Origin: Celeribacter arenosi
GTDB lineage: Bacteria; Pseudomonadota; Alphaproteobacteria; Rhodobacterales; Rhodobacteraceae
DNA: 64,000 nucleotides
Assembly: GCF_039539485.1 (NCBI RefSeq)
Contig: NZ_BAABDF010000001.1
Location: 124,001 to 188,000 of the forward strand
Direction: 5' to 3'
Shown here: positions 50,667-59,727 of the stretch, piece after piece
Layout of the letters: each line of letters starts with the position of its first letter
Position numbering within the stretch: position 1 is the first letter of the stretch
Notes under the pieces: model-generated
The model's input: the letters and a program-made list of their open reading frames with translations, nothing else
Databases searched by the model: none
What the model was told of the DNA's origin: nothing
Program-made: the position numbers and the translations under genes

Positions 50667-50694
50667 CCTCTATTCCATCGCCTCTATTCCATCG
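50667..50694. repeat. 14-bp perfect tandem duplication at convergent gene ends
   Basis: CCTCTATTCCATCG occurs twice in succession (50667-50680 and 50681-50694), directly after the EEP stop codon. The second copy contains the pepF stop codon. Confidence 0.95.
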
Positions 50695-52504
50695 CCTCGA
50701 GTTCGTCGATAAAGCCGGAAATCATCGACAGGCCTTTGTCCCAGAATGCAGGATCGGTGGCGTCGAGGCCGAAGGGTTTGAGTAGCGCCGTGTGGTGTTT
50801 TGACCCGCCCGCCTTGAGCATGTCGAAGTATTTCTGCTGGAAGCCGTCGGGCTGTTCTTCGTAGGCCGCATAGAGCGCGTTCACGAGGCCGTCGCCAAAA
50901 GCGTAGGCGTAGACGTAGAACGGCGAGTGCACGAAATGGGGGATGTAGGACCAATAGGTCTCGTAGCCGTCCATGAATTCAAACGCCGGCCCGAGGCTTT
51001 CACCCTGCACCGACATCCAGATTTCGTTGATCGCCTCGACGGTCAATTCGCCGCCTTTGCGGGCCTCGTGCAGTTTGCATTCGAAGTCGTAGAAGGCGAT
51101 CTGGCGCACGACGGTGTTGATCATGTCTTCGACCTTGCCGGCGAGCATGACTTTGAGCTCTGCGGGCGATTTCGCGCCTTTGAGCAGTTTCTGGAAGGTG
51201 AGCATCTCACCAAAGACCGACGCGGTTTCGGCCAGCGTCAGGGGTGTTGAGGACAACAGTTCGCCCTGTTCGGCGGCGAGGACCTGATGGACGCCATGGC
51301 CGAGTTCATGGGCGAGCGTCATCACATCGCGCGGTTTGCCGAGGTAGTTGAGCATCACATAGGGGTGCGCATCGGTGACGGTCGGGTGAGCAAAAGCGCC
51401 CGGCGCCTTGCCCGGTTTCACGCCCGCGTCGATCCAGCCGTCGGTGAAGAACGGCTTGGCGATTTCGGCCATTTTGGGATCAAAGCCCGCGTAGGCCTCC
51501 ATCACGGTGGTTTGCGCTTCGTTCCAGCCGATGGTGCGGGTTTCCTCCATCGGCAGGGGCGCGTTGCGGTCCCAGACCTGCAATTTGTCGAGACCGAGCC
51601 AGCCGCGTTTGAGTTCATAGTAGCGGTGAGACAGTTTCGGGTAGGCGGCGACAACGGCATCGCGCAGGGCCTGAACGACCTCCGGTTCAACGTCGTTGGA
51701 CAGGTGGCGACCCGTCTGCGGGGAGGGCATGCCGCGCCATTCGTCTTCGATCAGGCCCATCTTCGCGAGCGTGTTGTGGACGCGTGCGAAGAGTTTGGAG
51801 TTTTGTGCGAGCACGCGGGCGATTTCGCGGGCGGCGGCTTCGCGTTTGGAACGGTCGGCATCGGTCAGAAGCGTGGTCGTGGCTTCCAGACCCATTTCTT
51901 CGCCATCCACGGTGAATTTCAGATCCGCGACGGTTTCATCAAACAGCTTGTTCCATGCCGAGGCGCCGACGGTGGACATGTCGTGCTCGTACCGCTCAAG
52001 TTCGTCGGAGAGCTGATAGGGGCGCATTTTGCGCATGCGTTCGAAGATCGGGCGATAGCGCGACAGCCCCTCATGGGTGAGCATGGTTTCGAGCGCGTCG
52101 TCGGGAATGCGGTTCACTTCGAGCGAAAAGAACACCAGAGGGGCGGTAAAGACGGTCAGTTTGTCCTGAATGTCGGAGTAGAATTTGGCCCGCTCGCCAT
52201 CGACAGTGTTCTGGTAGTAGCGCAGGCCCGCATAGGAGCCGAGGCGTCCGGCGACCTGACTGATGCGTTCATTGCGTTGGATGCATTCGAACATGCCAGC
52301 CCCGTCGAGGGCGGCCATTTTGCCTTCGTAGTCGGCTGCGAAATCACGACAGGCCGCTTCGACCCAGTCGAGGTCGCGTTTGACTTCGGGGGCGTCGGGC
52401 GCGGGGTAGAGGTCGGACAGGTCCCATTCCGGCAGATCACCGAAATCGCCCCCTCCAGCGTTTGCGTTGGCGTCAAAGGTCGGCTGGGGAAGGGTGAACC
52501 GCAT
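50684..52504 (-). CDS. pepF: Oligoendopeptidase F (M3 family)
   Basis: A 606-residue cytosolic zinc peptidase that trims short peptides. The active site is TLAHELGHGVHQV, with the third ligand Glu in SLTLAETASVFGE-like ALAETA region, and the tail GFDGFQQKYFD follows. Length is normal for PepF. Convergent with the EEP gene. The first in-frame Met at 52504 gives MRFTLPQPTFDANANA. Confidence 0.92.
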   Translation of the reverse strand: MRFTLPQPTFDANANAGGGDFGDLPEWDLSDLYPAPDAPEVKRDLDWVEAACRDFAADYEGKMAALDGAGMFECIQRNERISQVAGRLGSYAGLRYYQNTVDGERAKFYSDIQDKLTVFTAPLVFFSLEVNRIPDDALETMLTHEGLSRYRPIFERMRKMRPYQLSDELERYEHDMSTVGASAWNKLFDETVADLKFTVDGEEMGLEATTTLLTDADRSKREAAAREIARVLAQNSKLFARVHNTLAKMGLIEDEWRGMPSPQTGRHLSNDVEPEVVQALRDAVVAAYPKLSHRYYELKRGWLGLDKLQVWDRNAPLPMEETRTIGWNEAQTTVMEAYAGFDPKMAEIAKPFFTDGWIDAGVKPGKAPGAFAHPTVTDAHPYVMLNYLGKPRDVMTLAHELGHGVHQVLAAEQGELLSSTPLTLAETASVFGEMLTFQKLLKGAKSPAELKVMLAGKVEDMINTVVRQIAFYDFECKLHEARKGGELTVEAINEIWMSVQGESLGPAFEFMDGYETYWSYIPHFVHSPFYVYAYAFGDGLVNALYAAYEEQPDGFQQKYFDMLKAGGSKHHTALLKPFGLDATDPAFWDKGLSMISGFIDELEAME

Positions 52505-52579
52505 CTGTCGTCTCTCCTAAACTAGGTCAGGGTCAAGACATAAGCAGACGCGCGCGGGATGCAACAGGTGAGCGTGTGC

Positions 52580-53518
52580 TCAGCCCTGTGCGGCGTCGAA
52601 AAGCGCGACGAGACGGTCATAAAACATCGCCCGTGTCGCGTCGGTTTCCATCGGCGTCTCGTGACGCCCGCCTTTGACCGGTATCAGTTCTGCGTCAGGC
52701 CAGCGTGCCATGCGTTTGCGCACGGTGTCATTGTTGACGATTTTCTCGTCCGTTCCCAAAAAGCAAATCGCGGGAATTTCCGGCGAGGGCAGGGTGTCCA
52801 ACGCTTCTGTTTCGCGCAGCGCCTCTGTGACCCATTTGGTGGATGGTCCGCCCAATCCCAGTTCAGGGTGGGCGATGACCTGATCGCGCATGTGGTCCCA
52901 CATCTGGCGATCCGAGGTGAGCAGGTTGTCTTCAAAGTCGTGCCACAGCATGTAAGTGGCGCGCTTTGTGCCCGCTGCGCGCAAATGCGACAGGCCGAAA
53001 AAGGCGATCACCGGCGCGATGAAACGCACCAGTGCTTTTTGCAGGCCGGTTAGGCCAATGCCCCACATCGGGCCGGAAAAACCGGCGGCGTTGAACGGGT
53101 GGTCCTGTGCGAGCGCACGCAGACCGATGCACCCGCCCATGGAGTGCCCCATCAGGAACCATGGCTCTGGCATCGCCTTTGCTTTTGCCAGCCCGATGAC
53201 GGCGTCGAGATCGCGCAGATAGTCCGCGAAATCTTCAACATGGCCGATTTGAGGGTCCTTGAGGGCGCGGTCCGCGAGGCCCTGACCACGCCAGTCAATC
53301 GCCAGTGAGGCGTAGCCGCGTTCGGCGAGGTCTTTCGCTCCGTTGGCATATTTTTCAATGCATTCGGTGCGGCCCGGCAGAAGGAAGACGGTGCCTTTGG
53401 CGTCCTCAAGGGGCCACAGGCAGGCCCGGATGCGCACGCCATCTGCGGTGTCTAGCCAATAGGCTTCGCTATGTGCGGGGCCTTTGGCTACCTCGTCAAA
53501 GTAGGGCGCGCGCTCCAT
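52580..53518 (-). CDS. Alpha/beta hydrolase (lysophospholipase-like)
   Basis: A 312-residue alpha/beta-fold serine hydrolase. The nucleophile elbow is GHSMGG, with a candidate Asp in LGTDEKIVNND and His in KGGRHETPME. The N-terminal LLPGRTECIEKY (with CIEKY) and AIDWRGQGLA match lysophospholipase L2/monoglyceride-lipase relatives. Likely acts on lysophospholipids or monoglycerides. The SCP2-like gene lies just downstream of it (5 bp) but is transcribed first. Confidence 0.85.
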   Translation of the reverse strand: MERAPYFDEVAKGPAHSEAYWLDTADGVRIRACLWPLEDAKGTVFLLPGRTECIEKYANGAKDLAERGYASLAIDWRGQGLADRALKDPQIGHVEDFADYLRDLDAVIGLAKAKAMPEPWFLMGHSMGGCIGLRALAQDHPFNAAGFSGPMWGIGLTGLQKALVRFIAPVIAFFGLSHLRAAGTKRATYMLWHDFEDNLLTSDRQMWDHMRDQVIAHPELGLGGPSTKWVTEALRETEALDTLPSPEIPAICFLGTDEKIVNNDTVRKRMARWPDAELIPVKGGRHETPMETDATRAMFYDRLVALFDAAQG

Positions 53519-53523
53519 CGTGA

Positions 53524-53814
53524 TCAGGCGAGGGCAGCGCCAAGTTGCATGGCAAGACCCATGTCGCCATCAACGGACAGCTTACCGGTCATGAAAGCGG
53601 CAGTCGGGTTCAACTCGCCCGAGATCATGGATTGGAACGTTTCCGCATCTGCGGTCAGGGTAACTTCTGCGTCGTCGTCGCCTGCGCGTGCGCCAGAACC
53701 GTCAACAATAATAGCACCTTCGTCTTCGATGACGAATTTCGCTACACCAGCGGCAAAGCCGCCTTCCATTTTCTCGTTAAGCGCTGCAACAGCAGTTGTC
53801 AGGACGTCGCTCAT
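53524..53814 (-). CDS. SCP2 sterol-binding domain protein
   Basis: A 96-residue single-domain SCP2-like protein (VIEDEGAIIVDGSG, DAEVTLTADAETFQSM, PTAAFMTGKLSVDGD, MGLAMQLGAAL). It binds hydrophobic ligands such as acyl-CoA. The ATG at 53814 is preferred because GGAGGA lies upstream; an in-frame start at 53841 is weak. It is upstream of, and co-oriented with, the alpha/beta hydrolase gene at a 5-bp gap, so a lipid-related operon is likely. Confidence 0.88.
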   Translation of the reverse strand: MSDVLTTAVAALNEKMEGGFAAGVAKFVIEDEGAIIVDGSGARAGDDDAEVTLTADAETFQSMISGELNPTAAFMTGKLSVDGDMGLAMQLGAALA

Positions 53815-53894
53815 AGAAGTTCCTCCGATTGTGATGACCATTGAACAATAGGAGTATTGCCCCGTTTGGCCAGTGAGTTACACTTAGTCGTGTT

Positions 53895-54452
53895 ATGAAT
53901 TCTTTACGACAGTTTCTCAAATGTGCCGTTGCGTCCGTCCTCCTTTTGACGGGAGGGGCGGCGTTTGGCGTCGATGCAGAGCGGTTGGATGGCCTGTTTG
54001 CCGACCTCGGCGTGGCCGATCAACGCGACGCGCAGCGCATTGAACAGGACATCTGGCTGGAGCTGTCGCGTTCTGGTTCCGATGCCATGGACCTGCTTTT
54101 GGAGCGGGGGCGCGCGGCGATGGAGGCGGGAGACACGCAGACGGCGATCGGGCATCTGACGGCTCTCGTCGATCATGCGCCGGAATTCGCCGAAGGGTAC
54201 AATGCCCGCGCAACTGCCTATTATTCAGCCGGTCTTTATGGGGCCTCGATGAGCGATATCGCGCAGGTACTCGCGCGTGAGCCGCGCCATTTCGGGGCGT
54301 TGTCGGGGATGGCGCTCATTTTGGAAACCACCGGCGCGCCCGAGCGCGCGTTGGAAGTGCTGCAGCACATCAAAGAAATTTACCCGCTGATGGAGGGTTT
54401 GTCGCTGCGCATTGAGAGGCTTGAAAAAGCGACAGAAGGTACTTCTCTGTAA
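53895..54452 (+). CDS. Exported TPR-repeat protein
   Basis: A 185-residue protein with a signal peptide (MNSLRQFLKCAVASVLLLTGGAAFG) and two to three TPR-like helical pairs (LLLERGRAAMEAGDTQTAIGH, GYNARATAYYSAGLYGASM, GALSGMALILETTGAPERA). It would mediate periplasmic protein contacts. Divergent from the SCP2-like gene and 82 bp upstream of the helicase gene. Confidence 0.82.
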   Translation: MNSLRQFLKCAVASVLLLTGGAAFGVDAERLDGLFADLGVADQRDAQRIEQDIWLELSRSGSDAMDLLLERGRAAMEAGDTQTAIGHLTALVDHAPEFAEGYNARATAYYSAGLYGASMSDIAQVLAREPRHFGALSGMALILETTGAPERALEVLQHIKEIYPLMEGLSLRIERLEKATEGTSL

Positions 54453-54534
54453 GGCTCGCCAAAAACCGACTTTACGCGGGCGGCGTGGGGTCTAGAACTG
54501 ATTGCAGACTTTATTGACTCCGAAAGGCCGCTCC

Positions 54535-57510
54535 ATGGATGGCGGGATCCCGGGTTCAGGCCGGATCACCGCGGTGCTCGGCCCGACCAATACAGGCAAG
54601 ACCCACTACGCGATCGAAAGAATGCTCGCGCATCGCACCGGCGTGATCGGTCTGCCGCTGCGTCTTTTGGCGCGCGAGATCTATGACCGGATCGTGTCGC
54701 TGCGCGGGCCCTCTGTGGTGGCGCTCATCACCGGTGAAGAGCGGATCGTTCCGGCGCGCGCGCAGTATTGGGTCTGCACCGTCGAGGCGATGCCGGTGAA
54801 CATTGGCGCGGACTTTGTGGCCATCGACGAAATTCAGCTCTGCGCCGATCCCGAGCGGGGGCATGTTTTCACCGATCGGTTGATGAACGCGCGTGGATTG
54901 CACGAGACGTTGTTTATGGGCGCAGACACGATGCGCGGCCCGATCCAGCATCTGGTGCCCAAAGCGGAGTTCATGCGCCGCGAGCGGTTTTCGCGGCTAA
55001 CCTATTCGGGATCAAAGAAGATTTCGCGCATGCCGGCGCGTTCTGCCATTGTCGGATTCTCTGTCGATGATGTTTACGCCATCGCCGAATTGCTGCGCCG
55101 TCAGAAAGGCGGGGCGGCGGTGGTGATGGGCGCGCTCAGCCCGCGCACGCGCAATGCGCAGGTCGAAATGTATCAGAACGGCGATGTCGATTACCTCGTC
55201 GCGACGGATGCGATCGGAATGGGGCTCAACCTTGATGTGACCCATGTGGCGTTTTCATCGACGGTCAAATTCGACGGCAACCGGATGCGCCACCTTGCAC
55301 CCAATGAGTTGGCGCAGATTGCCGGTCGGGCAGGGCGTTACCAAACCGACGGCACATTCGGCGTGACGGGCGAGGCGGGACCTTTGGACGACGAGGTGGT
55401 CGAGGCCATCGAAGAGCATTATTTCACCCCGCTCAAGAAACTGAACTGGCGCAACGAGCGGCTGCAATTCGGCTCAGCGGACGCGTTGATCGCGTCGCTG
55501 GAGGCTGCGCCGCAGGATCCGATGTTGGTGCGGGGGCGCGAGGCGGACGATCTGGCGTCGCTCAAAACGCTCGCCTATTTGCGGTCGGTGCGTCCGCTAT
55601 TGCGTTCAACGCGCGATGTGCGCCTGTTGTGGGATGTTTGCCGCGTGCCCGATTTCCGCGGGATTTCGTCGGGCGAACACACATCATTGCTGGAGCGGAT
55701 CTTTACCTTTTTGCATGACGTGGGACGGGTGCCGGATGATTGGCTGGCGGCACAAATTAAACGAATTGACCGCACCGAAGGCAACATTGATACCCTTTCC
55801 AAAAGACTGGCCTATATCCGTACCTGGACGTATGTTGCCCAGCGTGAGGGTTGGGTTGATGATGAAAGTCATTGGCGTGGTGCGACGCGCGCGGTAGAAG
55901 ACCGCTTGTCGGATGCGCTTCATACGGCTCTGACACAAAGATTCGTGGACCGGCGGACGAGTATTCTCCTTCGGCGGCTCAAGCAAAAGGAGGGCCTTGT
56001 GGCCGAGGTAAACGACAAAGGTGAAGTGACGGTAGAGGGCGAATTCGTCGGCCGTCTCGAGGGTTTCCGTTTCCATCAGGACAAGGCAGCGACGCCCGAT
56101 GAGGCAAAGACGCTTGCGCAAGCGGCTGTTGCCGCGCTCGCGCCGGAGTTCCATTTGCGCGCCGACCGTTTCTATAACGCACCCGACACAGAGATCGATT
56201 ACACCGAACAGGGTGGATTGATGTGGGGCGAGCATGCCGTGGGCAAACTGGTTGCTGGCGACGAGGCTCTCAAGCCGCGCGTCGTGGCCTTTGTCGACGA
56301 AAGCGCCGGTCATGATGTGACGGAAAAGGTCACGCGCCGCCTGCAGCATTTTGTGGACCGCAAGATCGCAACTCTGTTCGAGCCGCTTCTGGCCATGTCG
56401 CGCGACGAAGCGCTGACGGGTCTGGCGCGCGGATTTGCGTTCCGGTTGGTCGAAAACCTCGGTGTGATCCCGCGCGATGCGGTTGCACAGGATGTCAAAG
56501 AGCTCGATCAGGATGCCCGTGGCGCGCTGCGCAAGCACGGTGTCCGGTTTGGCCAGTTCACCATTTTCCTTACCGCAGTTCTAAAGCCTGCGCCAACTCG
56601 GTTGCGGCTTTTGCTCTGGGCGCTGAACGCGAAATTCGACGAGTTTCCCGATAGCCCCCCACCGGGTCTGGTGACCATTCCCGCCGTGGCCGCAGCACCC
56701 GAGGGCTATTATCCGATGTCGGGTTACCGCCTCGCAGGGGCGCGCGCGATCCGCATCGACATGCTTGAACGCCTCGCAGATTTGCTGCGTGGTCAGGACA
56801 GCCGTGGCGGATTCGAGGCGAACCCCGACATGTTGTCGATCACGGGTATGACGCTCGAACAATTCGCTGATCTGATGCAGGGTCTTGGATACAAGGCCGA
56901 GAAGGGCGAGCGGGTCAAAGTCAAAGCCGTCGATCAGGTTGTGCCGACCGACAGCTCTGATGCCAAAGAAGCGCAGACGCCCGCTGTGGAAGCTGGTGGT
57001 GAAAACGCCGACACGCCTGTGATGGACGCTGCCGCGCCCGTTGAGGGTGGGGTGACAGATGCGGGCGAGCCAACGCAGCCCGCAGATCAGGTGCCCGAGG
57101 TGGCAAATATTCCCGATGAGGGCGTCGCGCCGAGTGCACAGACCGCTCCGGACGCGCCAGAAGGGGATGCCATTGCCGAGGTTGCTGGCGGCGAAACGCC
57201 TGTAGGCCAACCCGCAGACGCCGCGATCGAGGGTCCGGAAATGGAAGTGTTCTACACATTCCAGTGGGCCGGAAACCGTGGTGCGCGCAATCGCCAGGGC
57301 GGTCGTTCCAACGACAAGCAGGGTCAGGGCAAACCCGGCCAAGGTGGCAAACCCAGAGGCAAAGGTGGCCCGCGTCGCGATGGTGGCAAAGGGCGCGGTG
57401 CGGGCAAGGATCAGCCCAAAACCTTCTCGGCACGCCCGCCGAAACAGGAAAAGCCTATCGACCCCGACAATCCTTTTGCGGCCCTTTTGGCCCTTAAGGA
57501 CAAGAAGTAA
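54535..57510 (+). CDS. SUV3-like ATP-dependent RNA helicase with a long basic/low-complexity tail
   Basis: A 991-residue helicase. Walker A GPTNTGKT is at residues 16-23, motif II reads AIDEIQLC, and motif VI reads QIAGRAGRY; the helicase core covers the first ~400 residues, followed by a SUV3-type C-terminal region. From about residue 740 the sequence turns acidic and Ala/Pro-rich, then Gly/Gln/Arg/Lys-rich, ending NPFAALLALKDKK. The tail likely binds RNA or partner proteins. The ATG at 54535 is preferred over a TTG at 54502. 10 bp upstream of the S4 gene. Confidence 0.85.
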   Translation: MDGGIPGSGRITAVLGPTNTGKTHYAIERMLAHRTGVIGLPLRLLAREIYDRIVSLRGPSVVALITGEERIVPARAQYWVCTVEAMPVNIGADFVAIDEIQLCADPERGHVFTDRLMNARGLHETLFMGADTMRGPIQHLVPKAEFMRRERFSRLTYSGSKKISRMPARSAIVGFSVDDVYAIAELLRRQKGGAAVVMGALSPRTRNAQVEMYQNGDVDYLVATDAIGMGLNLDVTHVAFSSTVKFDGNRMRHLAPNELAQIAGRAGRYQTDGTFGVTGEAGPLDDEVVEAIEEHYFTPLKKLNWRNERLQFGSADALIASLEAAPQDPMLVRGREADDLASLKTLAYLRSVRPLLRSTRDVRLLWDVCRVPDFRGISSGEHTSLLERIFTFLHDVGRVPDDWLAAQIKRIDRTEGNIDTLSKRLAYIRTWTYVAQREGWVDDESHWRGATRAVEDRLSDALHTALTQRFVDRRTSILLRRLKQKEGLVAEVNDKGEVTVEGEFVGRLEGFRFHQDKAATPDEAKTLAQAAVAALAPEFHLRADRFYNAPDTEIDYTEQGGLMWGEHAVGKLVAGDEALKPRVVAFVDESAGHDVTEKVTRRLQHFVDRKIATLFEPLLAMSRDEALTGLARGFAFRLVENLGVIPRDAVAQDVKELDQDARGALRKHGVRFGQFTIFLTAVLKPAPTRLRLLLWALNAKFDEFPDSPPPGLVTIPAVAAAPEGYYPMSGYRLAGARAIRIDMLERLADLLRGQDSRGGFEANPDMLSITGMTLEQFADLMQGLGYKAEKGERVKVKAVDQVVPTDSSDAKEAQTPAVEAGGENADTPVMDAAAPVEGGVTDAGEPTQPADQVPEVANIPDEGVAPSAQTAPDAPEGDAIAEVAGGETPVGQPADAAIEGPEMEVFYTFQWAGNRGARNRQGGRSNDKQGQGKPGQGGKPRGKGGPRRDGGKGRGAGKDQPKTFSARPPKQEKPIDPDNPFAALLALKDKK

Positions 57511-57520
57511 GCCTGCCTAA

Positions 57521-57901
57521 GTGGAGAAACGGGAGACCATACGCCTCGATAAATGGCTGTGGTTTGCCCGTTTCTTCAAAACGCGTGGGCTGGCGGCGAA
57601 AACCGTGACCGGTGGCCATGTGCGCGTCAATCGCGACAAGGTGGCGAAGGCCGCGACCTCTGTAGGTGCGGGAGATGTGCTCACCTTTCTGCAGGGGCGC
57701 GATATCCGCGTCATTCGTGTCGAGGCATGTGGTGCGCGGCGTGGACCTGCGCCGGAGGCCCAGACGCTTTACACCGATCTCGAGCCCCCCAAAGAGGACA
57801 GGGACGTTGTTCCGCCCTCGCCAAGGTTCGAGGGAAAAGGGCGTCCGACAAAGAAAGATCGTCGCACCGGCCTCCTTTACCAACGCGATATGCTTGATTG
57901 A
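57521..57901 (+). CDS. S4-domain RNA-binding protein (Hsp15-like)
   Basis: A 126-residue protein. The S4 RNA-binding motif is RLDKWLWFARFFKTRGLAAKTV followed by GGHVRVNRDKVAKA. The C-terminal tail is basic (KGRPTKKDRRTG). Homologue Hsp15 rescues 50S subunits carrying nascent chains. The start is a GTG at 57521. Together with the helicase and FdxA it forms a same-strand run. Confidence 0.88.
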   Translation: MEKRETIRLDKWLWFARFFKTRGLAAKTVTGGHVRVNRDKVAKAATSVGAGDVLTFLQGRDIRVIRVEACGARRGPAPEAQTLYTDLEPPKEDRDVVPPSPRFEGKGRPTKKDRRTGLLYQRDMLD

Positions 57902-57953
57902 TCCTGCGTAGGGCGATAGCTAGGCGCCCAAGAGCAAAAGGGATGATTGCCCC

Positions 57954-58292
57954 ATGACATACGTCGTCATCGAAAACTGTATCGCCTGTAAATACACCGA
58001 CTGCGTCGAGGTGTGCCCCGTAGACTGTTTCTACGAGGGGGAGAACATGTTGGTTATCCACCCTGACGAATGCATCGATTGTGGCGTTTGCGAACCCGAA
58101 TGCCCCGCAGATGCGATCCGCCCCGACACCGAGCCGGATATGGAGAAGTGGGTTGAGTTCAACCGCAAGTATTCCGAAAGCTGGCCGGTGATCCTCGCCA
58201 AGAAGGATCCGCTTCCCAATTATGAGGAACGCGACGGCGAAGACGGCAAGATGGAGAAGTATTTCTCCGAGGCGCCCGGCGAAGGCAGCTAA
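57954..58292 (+). CDS. fdxA: Ferredoxin FdxA (7Fe)
   Basis: A 112-residue ferredoxin. Cluster cysteines lie in ENCIACKYTDCVEVCP and DECIDCGVCEPECP; the spacing C9-x2-C12-x4-C17 and C40-C43-C46-C50 fits a [3Fe-4S]/[4Fe-4S] pair. The C-terminal acidic extension is typical of the Rhodobacterales FdxA. Electron carrier of uncertain partner. Confidence 0.95.
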   Translation: MTYVVIENCIACKYTDCVEVCPVDCFYEGENMLVIHPDECIDCGVCEPECPADAIRPDTEPDMEKWVEFNRKYSESWPVILAKKDPLPNYEERDGEDGKMEKYFSEAPGEGS

Positions 58293-58643
58293 CATATTCC
58301 GTAAAAGGCAGATGATTCGGGTCTGTCTGCGTACCTTTACGGGCGTAAAATCTGACAAATTGCCTGAAAGACGTCGCGTAACGCGTTGTTTTTAGAGGCG
58401 CCACCAGAGGAGTACACGCAGGTGTGCTTCCTTTTGGGTGTTTTTTGTGCTATACAGTCAGAACCACAACAGGACATAGAGAACCCAACCCCATTTGCAC
58501 ATCGTGATCGGGGACTGGGTTTTTCGCGCCGATAGTGCCGGGATTTTGCCAGAACGTGTGTGTTGGCGCCCCAAAGGTATGGCTCGGCGGATGCAGTCCG
58601 GTCGTTGTGGGTATGTTAGGTCCCTGCGAGGAAAAAGCTGCAA
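58293..58643. other. Gene-free region between fdxA and carD
   Basis: 351 bp without a convincing frame. It begins with a long imperfect hairpin (CCGTAAA at 58301 pairing with TTTACGG near 58336) after the fdxA stop, followed by CGCG-TAA-CGCG and a T5 run (near 58373-58392) that may end fdxA transcription. The second half should carry the carD promoter; a TATACA hexamer is at 58451 but has no clear -35. Confidence 0.5.
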
Positions 58644-59156
58644 ATGACCAAGACCAAAAAATCCGAATTTCGCCCCAACGACTTCGTTGTATATCCTGCA
58701 CATGGTGTGGGTAAAATCGTGATGATCGAAGAACAGGAAATCGCGGGTTTTCCGCTCGAGCTGTTCGTGATCTCGTTTGAAAAAGACAAAATGACCCTGC
58801 GTGTGCCGACCCATAAGGCGACCGAGGTCGGAATGCGTGGCCTGTCTTCTCAGGATGTCGTGGATGACGCCATGCGCACGCTCAAAGGCAAAGCCAAAGT
58901 GAAGCGTGCCATGTGGTCGCGTCGCGCTCAGGAATACGAACAGAAAATCAATTCCGGCGACCTGATCGCTATCGCCGAAGTGGTGCGCGACCTGCACCGC
59001 ACGGATGACCAGCGTGAACAGTCCTATTCGGAGCGTCAGCTCTATGAAGCGGCTCTCGACCGTCTGACGCGCGAAGTTGCTGCCGTGTCCGGTAGTGAGG
59101 AAAGCGTCGCTCAGAAACAGGTCGGAGACGTTCTGGTCAGCCGCGCCGCCGCCTGA
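58644..59156 (+). CDS. carD: CarD-family transcriptional regulator
   Basis: A 170-residue CarD. The N-terminal RNA-polymerase-interacting domain (KSEFRPNDFVVYPAHGVGKIVMIEE, ISFEKDKMTLRVP) is followed by a helical DNA-contact domain with the conserved Trp (KRAMWSRRAQEYEQKI). CarD stabilises open complexes at rRNA and other promoters. A strong terminator lies 26 bp downstream. Confidence 0.95.
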   Translation: MTKTKKSEFRPNDFVVYPAHGVGKIVMIEEQEIAGFPLELFVISFEKDKMTLRVPTHKATEVGMRGLSSQDVVDDAMRTLKGKAKVKRAMWSRRAQEYEQKINSGDLIAIAEVVRDLHRTDDQREQSYSERQLYEAALDRLTREVAAVSGSEESVAQKQVGDVLVSRAAA

Positions 59157-59181
59157 TCCAAACGGATTGATCGAAAACACG

Positions 59182-59211
59182 ATGCCGTCGGGGAAATCCG
59201 GCGGCATTTTT
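59182..59211 (+). terminator. Intrinsic terminator after carD
   Basis: ATGCCGTCGG (59182-59191) pairs with CCGGCGGCAT (59198-59207, one G-T pair) around GGAAAT, followed by a T run (59207-59211). Convergent with the GNAT gene. Confidence 0.9.
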
Positions 59212-59232
59212 CGTGACTGGCGGTTGGCCGGT

Positions 59233-59727
59233 TCAGGCCTCTAGAGCGTCCACAAACCGGACTTCGCCGGCTGGCGGTGGGGCGGTGAACGCGATGAACT
59301 GGACGTAGCGGGTCGCAAGGGTCCGGTAGGTCAGGGCGTTCTCACAGGTGAAGCCGAACCGTGAATAGAGCGCGGGATCACCGATCAGCACACATCCGGC
59401 GGCGCCCGTATCGCGCAGACGCGCAAGGCCCGCTTCGATGATCGCGCGTCCGATGCCTTGGCCCTGATGGTCGGGGCGCACCGCGACGGGGCCGAGCGCG
59501 TACCATCCGGCATGGGTGTCATCGATCAGAGCGGGCGAGAACGCGATGTGGGCGACGACTTCGTTTGACACTTCGGCTACCAGCGAGATCGTCAATTCAC
59601 CCGCGCGGCGCATTTGCGCGATGGCGGGTCCTTCGTTGCCATCGGCATAGGCCATGGGCGCAAAGGCCGATTGGGTCAGATCACAGATCGCGTCGACGTC
59701 GCGTGGGTCTTCGTCCCGCAGGATCAT
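59233..59727 (-). CDS. GNAT-family N-acetyltransferase
   Basis: A 164-residue acetyltransferase. The acetyl-CoA site is LGPVAVRPDHQGQGIGRAII, after a N-terminal MILRDEDPRDVDAI. This form, with GDPALYSRFGF near the end, matches the YhbS-like group. Substrate unknown. The ATG at 59727 overlaps the cobS stop codon by 4 bp (ATGA), so it is translated with cobS. Confidence 0.88.
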   Translation of the reverse strand: MILRDEDPRDVDAICDLTQSAFAPMAYADGNEGPAIAQMRRAGELTISLVAEVSNEVVAHIAFSPALIDDTHAGWYALGPVAVRPDHQGQGIGRAIIEAGLARLRDTGAAGCVLIGDPALYSRFGFTCENALTYRTLATRYVQFIAFTAPPPAGEVRFVDALEA

